Shown one piece after another: positions 1 through 9,834 of a stretch of 18,440 nucleotides of DNA. Source of the DNA: Ichthyophonus hoferi (Eukaryota; Opisthokonta; Ichthyosporea; Ichthyophonida; Ichthyophonidae); assembly GCA_002751075.1 (NCBI GenBank), contig NAOQ01000071.1, forward strand, positions 18,317-36,756. Reading direction: 5' to 3'. A program made the translations under genes and the position numbers. Every line of letters begins with the position of its first letter. Position 1 is the stretch's first letter. Below the pieces are notes generated by a model, which saw only the letters and a list, made by a program, of their open reading frames with translations, was not told the DNA's origin and searched no databases.

Positions 1-115
1 CCTTATATGTAGAGTACTATATTCTAATACCTTATATGTAGGGTAGTATATTCTAATACCTTATATGTAGGGTAGTATATTCTAATACCTTATATGTAGA
101 GTACTATATTCTATA
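1..115. repeat. 29-bp tandem repeat, four copies, at the window edge
   Basis: Four head-to-tail copies begin at bases 1, 30, 59 and 88, each opening with CCTTATATGTAG and ending in TATTCTA. Copies 1 and 4 share GAGTACTAT where copies 2 and 3 share GGGTAGTAT, so the variants are arranged A-B-B-A. The last copy is one base short and decays into unique sequence. The array touches the window edge and may continue outside it. No coding potential is visible. Confidence 0.9.
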
Positions 116-2450
116 TTCTATGTATAACTACTCCATAACCTAATATATCAGTATTTGTAATACTACTCCTTTAACTTACATATATATTACACAGACGTAT
201 CCACCAATCACCTTTTCATCTAATTTCCTCTTAACCAATCAAATTATCTCTCTGCCTTTAATCGCTTTTATCAAACCCAACGCACCACTAGTCATTTATA
301 TATATTAATCGAATATTTTAATATACACACACATTAACACACTCAATTACTTACAGACCCACATAATAGATAATCATATCAATACATACAATTACAAATA
401 CATTGTCTACTTATCCATACAAACAATTCAGCATAAAATATTACACAGTTACATACACAAAAATATCAAAAACTATATAAATATTGCCAATACTAAATTA
501 CCACACCTTTTCACAATTCTGGTGCCGTAGAGTAGTTTTTTTATTGAGAGCAATATAAGCAGTGCAGGTACATAAAGGCAGAGTACAAGGCTGTGTAAAG
601 ATACTAAATATGAGACACCCCCAATAGCCCTTACAGCTAACTATATCTCCAATCATATATGCTGTTTAAAATTATTGCACAGGCGTATTCTCTTTTCCCT
701 TATAACATATCTTTTAAGGGCAATTAACCAGCATTTGAAGCTTGGATGCCTAGTGTTAATGATTGCATTGATTTGATCTAATGTACAGTAGCTATAGGAA
801 CGACAGAACAAGGCTTGGGGTGACATTACTGTAAAGAATAAGAATAGAAAAAAATATATATAATACAGGACTACACTTTTCGATAATATAGGTATTTTAT
901 GTCAGATAGACAAGTGCATTTAAAAGGAGAATAAAATAAACGAGGTAATGAAAAGAGTAGCTTAAGGGGAAGGGGAAGAGAGATTGAGGGGTCTTTCTAA
1001 TAAATGGTAACCCAGCTAGCCCTCCTTATCACCTTAATCTGGTTAAAAGAGAGAGTCATGGCGCCGGGAATAATTGTGAACCCTTTTTTACAACTTCCTT
1101 TTGAGTATATATATGTACATATACACCTGTTGTTGTCTAAGTCAATGACTGAGTGTGGCAGTGCAGGTTGAACTGTTTACATATTTTAGTTAAATTTTAA
1201 TAAAGGATAAGCATATGTGTGTATATATTAATGGGTGAAGGGTGTGTGGACGTGCCTAGGCTATTTGTTTGCAATACGTACGCGTTATATCTATGCTCAT
1301 ATCCGTCCATACATATACTCTGCAGTCTACAATACCCGCTATGTATATATGCATGTAAACAATTTTACGCAATAGAATCGCAAATTTAGGCCAATGCAAA
1401 CCGTTAAATTAACTTAATAGATTGATTATAGTAAGCCATAGAACCTTGTTTATGGCATCACTTAACTCACTTCTCTCCTTCCATTGGTGTTTCGTAATAA
1501 CTAAATCAAGTAGTGGAATTTGGTATATCACCAATTATGTTATAGTTTATGTACACCAATGAAAAGCAAGATTTATAAGAATATCTATTGGCTTAGAACT
1601 GGTGCTATTAATAGTAATGATCTTTTGACATAGAATAACTTACTGTCGGTATTTCCCACTCCACTTATCAGCTCCACGGTTTATGATAAAAATGATAAAA
1701 ATAGACTGCGCTGGTAGTCTAAAAATGGGTTTTTTCATTTTAAGTATCAATACAAAAGTTATCCCATATTTATCAGAAAATATTACTTATTTTTATACAT
1801 GATACTCCTTGGCGATTCTAACGTACCCAGGAATACTATATATACATAAATATGAATTCATATTAATCTTTTACACAATCTGATAGGTAATCTAAAAGCA
1901 GTAATAATAATCCAATCAAAAGGTATTTTTCGCTTAATCTCATGATAAATTCCCCAAATTTATTAATCCTATAATTTATAATTTCTTTAGCTAAAATTCA
2001 CAAACATCGCGTCATGTCGGGTCGGGTCGAGTCAATTTGATTCATAGTCTGCAGATTGATAGCATGTAGATATAGTACAATACAAAAGGTATATTTTATA
2101 TTATTTTATGTATTTCATTAGAATCTAATTTGACTTTCACAGAAGATAAGGTTATCAGTAGGGGCATATCTTTACCCTCAACCTTATACCTTTTAGGGGT
2201 TTGGGGCGCTGGTCGCCGTTTAAACTTTGACCTCTTTCGATGAGCGGAAGAGGGAACCAAATATTAATACAACTTAGAATAATAGAATAGTTAGAGGGTG
2301 TATTTGTATAGTATAAAAATAAGAAATACACAACCATAAAAAATATAATTAGGTTAATGAAACATTTAAAATAATAACAACGGAATCAAGCTGAAAGTTA
2401 GCTCAACTACACCACAAAGTCATTGAAATCGGTCATAGAAATCAGTGATA
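116..2450. other. AT-rich region upstream of the Gα gene
   Basis: No convincing gene lies here. The stretch has many CCAAT/ATTGG pentamers, several ATATAT runs, a short GTCGG-rich patch near 2016-2033, and a locally GC-richer patch at about 2195-2255 that is open on the minus strand but matches nothing I know. The last few hundred bases should hold the Gα promoter and 5' UTR. A TATAAAAAT word lies near 2310, about 140 bp before the start codon, but such words are frequent here, so I do not call it a TATA box. Confidence 0.5.
653..828 (-). CDS. Possible terminal exon or small ORF, unknown
   Basis: On the minus strand a 57-codon ORF starts with ATG at 826 and stops at 653 (begins MSPQALFCRS, ends NNFKQHI). 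It is preceded directly by a strong-looking 3' splice site: a T/C-rich tract over about 832-860 ending in TTTACAG, with the AG at 830-829. That would suit the last exon of a minus-strand gene. I could not find convincing upstream exons between 860 and 2450. A competing reading exists on the plus strand (732-781, ending NDCIDLI and a stop, also behind an AG). I do not recognise either peptide, and chance is a serious alternative. Confidence 0.2.
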
Positions 2451-5400
2451 ATGGGTTGTCCCTGTTTTTTGTCCTTGGAGGAAAAGGAGGCTGTAGACAC
2501 CAACCAGCGCATAGAGCGAGGGATAAAGACCGAGAAGATGCAGATGAGGAAAGAAGTAAAACTGCTTTTGTTAGGTAGGTTTTAGTCTTTATATGTTCTG
2601 ATAAGAATTATTTAAGGCTGATAAAAGGATTATTGGGGATCTACCTTAACTCAAGATCTAAAATATTCTTCTGTTTTTTGGCATCTTCATTGTACTAAAC
2701 TTGCCTATTTTTGTCTTTATATAATATGCTACGTCAATCACATACATTTTCACGTGGGCGTATCTACACATAGCACTTACCCACTACCATTACTGAAAAG
2801 AAAACATGTATATAGCATGCTTATACTCCGTTATATATATATATATATAGGTTCAATACATAAATATGGTGCTATGGTCATATGTCCCTATGCCTGTAGA
2901 TAATTCATCATAACATGCTCTCAGCCCATATCTTTACACACCTACACATGCTTTCGCATTTACAATTGCCTATATACACACACAGTAGTTCTAGCCCAAT
3001 AGCTATACATACTTTCCCCTTCTCCAAATGTATCTAAACCATACTAAAATACATAAGAATTCTACTATTGTAAGATCTATATATCCACACACCATACAAT
3101 AATAACTCCTTATTTTCTTTGATTATAACATTGTCTTGGCCCTTGGACGTACTGGCTAGCTCTTTTTCCTTTTTTTTCTCTGACCTATGACTCCTGTTTG
3201 TGCCCTGTAGTCCACATTTATTGATACATGTATGTATAATCACCCCTGGACTGACAGCTCCCTATCATTATGTGTGGTTGATTCCTTTTTTTTTTTCATT
3301 ATTCTAGCCAATCATCTTCCTCCCTTTATTGCCTAACGCGACATCAATTCTTCCTCCTCTCCTTCTGCCAGGTGCGGGAGAGTCAGGAAAGTCAACCATA
3401 GTTAAACAAATGAGAATTATCCATGGAGATGGGTACAGTGTGAAGGATAGGAAAGACTTTGCTCCCGTTATATTCCTTAATATTATTCGGTCCATGCAAG
3501 TTCTAGTTATAGCTTCACAAAAGCTCGGCGTTAAATTGGAAGAACATGTCAAGGTATGCTGTGTTGCTATGGGTAGGCGCTAATATATTCAAATGTTTTT
3601 GATTGGCTCTATTGAGATATAGTCCAGGTGATTGGTTTACCCTTACCCCCTGTTTCAACCAATAGATATTTCCTACCTCCATAATTTTAACCCAATCATT
3701 TCTTGTATGACTCCGTGATTTTTAACTTGACGAAGATCAGGGTAACCACACCACTATACCCAGCACTAAGCACTGGTACTCATATTCATACTGCCAAGCC
3801 CTGGCCTGAAAATCCTTATTTAACACCTATGTTATAATATACATACCATCTGTCTGATAAGTGGCTGAAGTAAAAACCATTTCCAACCATGTATAACCGT
3901 TGTATTGTCACTACCATAACATACATTAAGATATATTATGATTGGCTTATACATGTTTAAAATAATTTTCTATTCTAATTGGATTATAGATCTGTAATAT
4001 TTTATTTCTTGCCATGTCATTCTTGGTATGAAGGCAGGGTTCAAGGTTTCGATTGACTAGATTGATAGAGCCAAGGACATATTACATGATGGTTGGCTCG
4101 TGGAGGATTATTTTAATTGACCAAACACTTAATCGATGTGTTTTTGTATATTTGAATGGTCTTTAGTGGTTTAAGGTTCCTTTTTCCACTTTATTTAGAG
4201 GACCAATGAAAGGAAGAGAGCCCCTTCCTAATAATATGATAGTATAGCCAATACTGCAATAAAACCTGACACACAACCAATGAACCAACAGCCGCAGGCC
4301 GAACTTATTCTTCGATTGGACAAGAACAGCATGATTGAGATGACCCCAGCCATCTCCAATGCCATTACTATTCTGTGGGCCCAGCTGTCCAGTCAGATTG
4401 TATATGGTCGGAGGCGTGAATTCCAGCTGAATGACTCGGCCAAATAGTATGAAGTCCTGATATGTTGTGTGTGTTGAAGCTATCTATTGTCTTTGGCTGC
4501 CTTAGTCTCTCTTTCGCTCCTTTTCACCTACCGAACTGCCACATACTTATTACATTTCTTCTTTCTCTACTCTATGTAGCTAGTGTTGGGGTGACTCACT
4601 GCCTCTCTTTTACACGTATTTATCACTCTGTGTAAGTGTGATCTAATTAAACCAGGTGATCACCTTTGACATTTCTTATATCTAAATATAATCAACCACA
4701 TCCTAAAACATCTCACTGTGATATGTAATGGCATGATATGATTGGAAGGTTCAAGGGGAGGGTATAAAAGGGCATTAAGGTGTATGTAGGTATTGGATAG
4801 TGGTGTAGTGGTTGTGCCTGGAGGAGGGGAGAGGGGAGAGAGGGGAGAGAGGGACACATACACACTTACCTTGCAGGGTCATCCTCACAGTTATTTTGAT
4901 GATATGGCCCGAGTGACAGCACCAGACTACATCCCAACCGAACAGGATATCTTGCGGTCTCGTGTGCCTACCACCGGTATCATTGAGTTTAGATTTCACG
5001 TACAAGACTCTACATTTAGGTATGTGTATTAGTAGGGCCTAGTACTGCGTGGTAGAGGTCGCCTTGACTAGAGAGTGTAGTATCACATAGGAGGGAAGTG
5101 GGGCTGGTGTGTAGGTTTATGGCTATACATACATACATCTGCCTCTTACATGCATGATCTCTAACCTACCCGTACGCCTTGGTTACAAGTGTTTCCCGTG
5201 CATATATATGTACAGGCATGACCTTTAACCAATTGTCTCACTCTGACCTTGTTGTATCTAGGATGGTAGATGTGGGTGGCCAACGATCAGAACGTAGGAA
5301 GTGGATTCACTGCTTCTCTGGAGTGACCTCTATCATATTTGTGGTGGCGTTGAGTGAATATGATCAAGTATTATTCGAAGATAAAAAACAGGTATATTCT

Positions 5401-6462
5401 CTTTATTCTTGTTGCTATTTTTCTCTATTTATGTCTACACTTCTGTTTCTATCTTTATCTTTCTCTATATCTCTCTTTCTCTCTCTCTTTCTCTCTCTCT
5501 CTTTTTCTTGCTCTTTCTACATCCATTTATATTTCTATATATATTATTTTCTCCTATTCTTCTATCCTTATCCCCTTAGAACACTAGCACCACCGAGTAT
5601 TGGCTTACGTATCCAATGATGTGGAACATGGCTATGTTAAACAGCCATTCGATGTATGGATAATAATAAAATATGCCCATTTCCCCAGAGTCGTATGAGA
5701 GAAAGTATTGCCCTATTTGACAATATTGTCAACTACGAGTGGTTTGTAGACACATCCATGATTTTGTTTCTCAACAAGACCGATTTGTTTGAAGAGAAAG
5801 TAAATGAGCTTGATTTTAATCAATACTTTCCAGAGTTTGATGGTACGTGTTTTGTTGTAACTATGCTGTGCCTGCTGTATTTCTTTATTATGACTCATTC
5901 TCGTTTGTAAACAAGTATGTTTATCAAGAGGGTGGCCTTGTAACGCTAATTATATTAATTATCCTCTTTGCTCTATGACTGATCAGCCTATACATTTAGA
6001 CACCCAGCCTAGAAACTCACTTAACGTCACTCCAACGTCCTCTTAGATTCTTATTCACCTCTATTCTTTCTTTCTACACTTACTTGCTTGCCAGACATTA
6101 TATACATGTTAGGCCTTTCCTTCATCAAATGGTGGTCATATCATTTGCAAGCTTCTTTTTCTTATTTATGTGTTCAGAGTTATCTGTTAATGTAGCACTC
6201 ACTCAGCCTCGTCCACTGAACATACTTCTTTATATTCTCTTCCCTATCTCTTTCTTCCTTTATTTTTATAGGTGATACAGGTGACCCAGACCAAGTTAAA
6301 ATCTTTATACTCAATTCGTTCTTCCAACTAAATCGTCAACCAAACAAGACCATCTACTCTCATTTTACCTGTGCAACAGACACGGACAACATAAAGTTTG
6401 TATTTGCCGCCGTCCGAGATACGATTCTACAAAATAACCTGAAAAATTTCAACCTAATATGA
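2451..6462 (+). CDS. Heterotrimeric G-protein alpha subunit, Gi/o-like, 7 exons, 354 aa
   Basis: Exons: 2451-2574, 3372-3553, 4292-4446, 4891-5019, 5262-5391, 5689-5842, 6272-6462; 1065 nt, frame kept at every junction. All introns are GT-AG. The product is a membrane-bound GTPase that relays signals from seven-helix receptors to effectors. Seen in the sequence: N-terminal MGC (Gly2 myristoylation, Cys3 palmitoylation candidates); P-loop GAGESGKST at 42-50; switch I RVPTTG with Arg178 and Thr181; switch II DVGGQ with Gln204; NKTD at 269-272; TCAT at 324-327. All residues needed to bind and hydrolyse GTP are present, and Gly183, important for RGS contact in animals, is kept. The C-terminus is NFNLI, with Phe351 where animal Gαi has the pertussis-toxin cysteine. 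Length equals animal Gαi. The start is the only ATG giving the MGC anchor. No AATAAA was noticed in the 400 bp after the stop. Assigning a named fungal or animal subclass would need a tree. Confidence 0.95.
2575..3371 (+). other. Gα intron 1 (797 bp)
   Basis: Phase-1 intron, GTAGGT to CCAG, splitting the first Gly codon of the P-loop (Gly42). It holds a (TA)n run at about 2832-2849 and a T-rich tract near 3290. Chance ORFs on the minus strand lie in it. No nested gene or RNA was seen. Confidence 0.9.
3554..4291 (+). other. Gα intron 2 (738 bp), rich in CCAAT/ATTGG
   Basis: Phase-0 intron, GTATGC to AACAG. It carries at least nine CCAAT or ATTGG pentamers by eye (for example near 3601, 3630, 3655, 3690, 3940, 3978, 4200, 4247 and 4275), several as GATTGG or CCAATCA. 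The acceptor is a tandem AG (4291 and 4297), and both choices keep the frame. No ORF of note. Confidence 0.85.
4447..4890 (+). other. Gα intron 3 (444 bp)
   Basis: Phase-2 intron from GTATGA to CTCACAG, splitting the Tyr154 codon. Reading straight through meets a stop at the donor, and joining at these sites restores the family motif NDSAKYYFDD. An AG at 4876, 14 bp upstream, would break the frame and is not used in this model. A purine-rich GGGAGAGAGG stretch lies near 4826-4855. Confidence 0.9.
5392..5688 (+). repeat. Gα intron 5 with long CT-rich low-complexity tract
   Basis: Phase-0 intron (GTATAT to CCCCAG, 297 bp). About 5400-5575 is nearly pure T/C on the coding strand, with a (CT)n core near 5459-5515. 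Translated, this gives serine/leucine/phenylalanine-rich nonsense that should not be taken as protein. Intron 4 (5020-5261, GTATGT to TCTAG) just upstream has a CTGAC branch-point-like word about 20 bp before its AG. Confidence 0.85.
5843..6271 (+). other. Gα intron 6 (429 bp)
   Basis: Phase-1 intron, GTACGT to TTATAG, with a T/C-rich run before the acceptor. A second in-frame AG ends at 6280, nine bases into exon 7, and would drop three residues (Asp-Thr-Gly). No gene is seen inside. Confidence 0.9.
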
Positions 6463-6919
6463 GCATACCCATCCATGCACACACCACACCACACGTCAAC
6501 ACTGGAAGTACCAGATCATGCGCCATAGGATTGCGCCTACTTGATTGTATGTTAGATAGATAGGCAGAAGGTGGTACTGGTCCGAGATGGCTCCTTCAAT
6601 TACTAGTAATATTAATAGGGATTGTGTCCTTCTGGGATGCGGTTCTTATGTATTTTTATTGGGTTTTCTCTATAATTTGAACTTTTTTTAGGGGGAGGAG
6701 ACAATTTTATTTGGTTTTTCTTATTTCCTATTTCCATTTCTCCCCTTATCTTTCTCACCAAATCGATGTAGCATAATATTATCATTGATTTAGTTTTCAA
6801 TTAGGCCACACCACAATCTGGTGTACTATGGTTTTGTGTACAGGTATATGCAACTATACGCCCCGACTCTAGTGACTCCAGACCTCTTTTTTTTTTTGCT
6901 GATTCGCTGTGGTAATGAA

Positions 6920-6962
6920 TTAACCCTTTTAATTGGGCATATCTGATATACAGAAGGGTTAA
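6920..6962. repeat. Inverted repeat, 9-bp stem
   Basis: TTAACCCTT at 6920-6928 pairs with AAGGGTTAA at 6954-6962 around a 25-nt loop. It lies about 460 bp past the Gα stop codon. It could be a transcript-end hairpin or a remnant of a small element; nothing decides between these. Confidence 0.6.
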
Positions 6963-7571
6963 GCATTATGAAAAATGTATTGTTTGCATTAGTTTTGTAA
7001 TCTATTCAACCTTTTAGACCCCTGTCCCAGATATACGTTACAGCGTAGTTAAAATTCAATTTCTTGTTATAATATTTGATCATTTATTACTTCTACAAGG
7101 GTTTTTATAGTAGGAATGGCCACATCATTAACCGCGCATCCTTGAATCACTGAAAAGCTGAGATATGTTGAAATCAGCCTGGCTGCTGATTGGTTTATAT
7201 TTAATTGGCCTACTTATGCTTATGATAGTCCATACTTGTGCAATGAGTAGTGTTTTCCCATATCCTTTTCCTGGATAATTAAAAATAAGAGTACGAATTG
7301 TGTCTTAAATAATTTTGTGGCTTAGTCACCTCAACACAAGTTCAAAAAAGTGATGTCTGATGATAATATTTTTAATCAGCCTGTAAGGTAATCATCCCAG
7401 CCATGCTCAGAGTGGTAGATGACTATTGCCAGCTGAGAATTGGGGTAAAAGCCGTATAATCTTTATTCCGTATCAAGAGGGCCCAATCTGTCAGAGATGG
7501 TCCTGGGATTTTATTTTAATTAATTTACAGTCAAATTATGATCACGATTGTTTTAATACTGTTCTATAATA

Positions 7572-7615
7572 GTATACATATATATATTATATAACCTTTG
7601 GCAGTATATGTATAC
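7572..7615. repeat. Inverted repeat, 11-bp perfect stem
   Basis: GTATACATATA at 7572-7582 is matched by TATATGTATAC at 7605-7615 with a 22-nt spacer. The arms are mostly alternating purine/pyrimidine, so chance within AT-rich sequence is possible. Confidence 0.55.
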
Positions 7616-7847
7616 GGTTTATGATGTCATAGTCGCAATAAAAATAGTAGTAAATTACCAGCAAAGTCAAGAGTGAAATATAAGATACCCTCAACATGGA
7701 ATAGCATTAAAAGTCTATCCCAGAGATCTATTTGATACCCTAATCGTATTAAAACAGGTTGTTTGTTAATATATATTTTCTCTTATCTCTTCGGCCTCTC
7801 TGTTCCTGTCAGAACTATTCATGGTGGTGTAGGAGATAGTATTACCA

Positions 7848-7979
7848 GCTATATATATGGAATATTCCATATATTATAGAGTATATGCTATATGCTATAT
7901 ACCATACACTATATAAATACACTATTCACTATCTACAATATACCATATACAATACCCTATTCACTATATACCCTATTTT
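7848..7979. repeat. Low-complexity TATACC/CTATATA patch
   Basis: Irregular repeats of words such as ATATACCATA, CACTATA and TATACCCTAT. The word set resembles the larger array in the F-box gene intron at 16143-16430, so the two may come from the same kind of simple-repeat growth. Confidence 0.7.
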
Positions 7980-8349
7980 GTGTCAGTGTTTGTGCTCTGA
8001 AGCTATTTTCATATTAAGTTTAGTATTATGACATACTTCTTTTGACACAGTAGAAGGGCATTGGACCCACAACCCAGTTAAAATTCAAATAAATAACTAG
8101 CTAGAGAATATTTGAGATAACGATGGCTACTAGTATCTATGAAAATAGGCCTGAGACAATGGGTTTTATTGCTTATATTTTCTGTATTTATTCTTAAGTT
8201 GTTGTCGTATGGGCTGGCTCACTTTGCGTCGTAGAATTTGAAGAATGTTATTTACGTTGTGTAATTTATTAACGGTGATAAGAAACTATGGGTAGATATA
8301 GGTATATATATATATATATATATGCTAAAAATAAAATAACGTGGGTCTG

Positions 8350-8572
8350 CAATATTCAAAAACGCAACGAATTATTGATATGTTTGGTGGTGATAACTCG
8401 GTTACACAAAAAGGGGCAATTGCAAAACTTTTTTGAAAAAGATATTCATGTTACAAAATTCACAATGTCGAGGCTGATGAGGAAATCAAAGCTTACACGC
8501 AAGAGATTTACGACCAGGCTGCAGGTTAGACTCTCAAGAAATCACATCGATCGTAAACGACAATATCCATAA
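8350..8572 (+). pseudogene. Transposase N-terminal fragment, helix-turn-helix type (Tc1/IS630-like)
   Basis: The plus strand is open to 8572. From about 8425 on it reads as a lysine/arginine-rich DNA-binding segment containing FTMSRLMRKSKLTRKRFTTR, like the second helix-turn-helix and linker of Tc1/IS630-type transposases. The preceding bases give RIIDMFGGDNS and GAIAKLF in a neighbouring frame, the expected first helices, so a frameshift is likely near 8434. Nothing resembling the catalytic DDE domain follows on this strand. Identification rests on motif resemblance only. Confidence 0.4.
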
Positions 8573-8573
8573 A

Positions 8574-8998
8574 TCAGCTTTTTTGAGTTTTTTTACGTTC
8601 TCTTGGACATGTATAGCTTTGAAATGTAAGGTTGTCTACTGATTTTTCGAATTCTGCCTTCAGTCTATAGATTGTAGTTTTTCCTAGGTTCGTTGAGCTT
8701 ATAATTTGACTCAATATACATACTTTCAGCTCTAAAAGACAAGCATGTTTCAAATAGTTTGTCCGAAAGCGTAGCCCTAGTTTTCCTATTAGTTCTTTTT
8801 CGTCTATAAGGTCGTTTGTAGGACCAATATTTTTGCTATTATTCCAAATTGTTCCGTGATTTCTTGTAATTTCCGTATAGTTTTCTGAGTTTTCTCTATT
8901 ATTCGTATCCATTCGTATCCTTGGTATTCATTAAAATTGGTTTTTATTTGTAAATTTTTGATTTTAGTTTTCAGCTTTCGTAGATCACATCTACTCTA
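8574..8998 (-). pseudogene. Unidentified degraded coding-like stretch, Lys/Glu/Asn-rich
   Basis: A 112-codon minus-strand ORF (8912-8574) begins MDTNNRENSE and contains the helix-turn-helix-like segment LGKTTIYRLKAEFEKS. A second minus-strand frame is open over about 8998-8820 with heptad-like lysine and leucine spacing (KLKTKIKNLQ), suggesting a coiled coil. The stretch sits between two transposase fragments and may belong to one of them, but I could not assign it to a family. Confidence 0.25.
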
Positions 8999-9139
8999 TC
9001 ATTTTTAAGGAATTTCATACCGTATGAATGTATTTTCTTTTTTTGGAAAATTCCTTATATTGTTGGGAATATTCTGCATATTTTTGGAAACATTCCACAT
9101 GAAAGTGAGAAACCCTGTAGATAACTTATAAATATTCCA

Positions 9140-9834
9140 GAACCAATGTGATGCCTATTTTTAACTACATTGAGATGCTCTAGGTCTAATTGAATTGAGG
9201 TCGGACTAGACTTTGAAAAAAAAGTTTTCAATTGGATTGAAGTCCGGACTATATGGTGGAAACTACATTATTTCAACGTTTAAACTTAAAAGATATATCA
9301 CACTTTTGCATATACTGCAATTATCCATAGCCAAATTGGATTTCCTATGAGGATTCTGTTCTAATTTGCTGCCTCAAAAAATATGCAAATGAGTTTGAAT
9401 TATACGCTCCATCCTGTAAGACATCGTGTTTTATTCCTACCTGAGAAATAATTGTGCACAAGGAGATATTTTTCCCTTATTGGTTGGAATGTTTAACACT
9501 GCGTCTTGGTTTGGCAATGAATACCCGTAATTTATGGATGTGTGTAGGTTGAATCCTCTTTCGTCGAGATGCAGAATGTTTCTATATGATACAAAACACT
9601 ATATCCGGCAATACACTATAGATAGTTCTTGTAACTTTTTTTTTCTTTTTTTTAAAAGAGTTTAACATTTTTTTTACTGGTGAATGGAACATCTGTAAAA
9701 GATATACTCGAGTATTCTTATGTTCGTTTATTTGACATAGCTTTGTAAAAGCGCCATCGCTAAGACCAATTGTATTTCTAAGAGCCGATAGAGGTATTTT
9801 CATTGGCTGGTTCAGAGGAATTTCCCGCGCGCAA
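9140..9834 (-). mobile_element. Degenerate Tc1/mariner-type DNA transposon, DDE transposase relic
   Basis: Reading the minus strand gives the catalytic landmarks in order, in more than one frame. LDERGFNLH is the first Asp block at about 9574-9551; LQDGAYNSNSF follows; AMDNCSICKSV is the second Asp block near 9331-9300; PPYSPDFNPIEN is the third acidic block near 9255-9224. About 31 residues separate the second Asp from the Glu, close to the 34 typical of Tc1. Several stops and frameshifts mean it is dead. The upstream ORF 9803-9582 (MKIPLSALRNTIGLSDGAF) is probably its N-terminal part, with a poly-lysine run from an A-rich slip. I could not identify terminal inverted repeats or a TA target duplication, so the ends are unset. 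Confidence 0.8.

Larger units (their letters stand above)
6463..8340. other. Gα 3' flank and AT-rich spacer
   Basis: It probably includes the Gα 3' UTR, whose end I cannot place. It also has a poly-T run near 6887, two inverted repeats and a TATACC-like low-complexity patch, listed separately. A (TA)n run lies near 8305-8322. A GC-richer patch at about 7380-7480 has short exon-like open stretches on both strands, but no recognisable product. Confidence 0.5.

Noticed and set aside
2155-2337. Minus-strand ORF with a GC-richer core (IERGQSLNGDQRPK)
   Set aside because: No recognisable family and no partner exon found; possibly part of the Gα upstream region.
4876-4890. Earlier acceptor TTGCAG for Gα exon 4
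   Set aside because: It gives GHPHSYFDD and a frame clash with the GTATGA donor; the CTCACAG site restores the NDSAKYYFDD family motif in phase.
5179-5619. Longest plus-strand ORF, 146 codons
   Set aside because: It is Gα exon 5 read through its flanking introns; the Ser/Leu/Phe-rich tail is the CT tract of intron 5.
6612-6800. Minus-strand ORF of 62 codons
   Set aside because: Low-complexity, in the presumed Gα 3' UTR, with no motif.
8123-8197. 24-codon ORF MATSIYENRPETMGFIAYIF, faintly like the start of a PIG-P protein
   Set aside because: The expected conserved Trp-Ala-Pro and Tyr-Trp motifs do not follow in any frame, so the likeness is probably chance.
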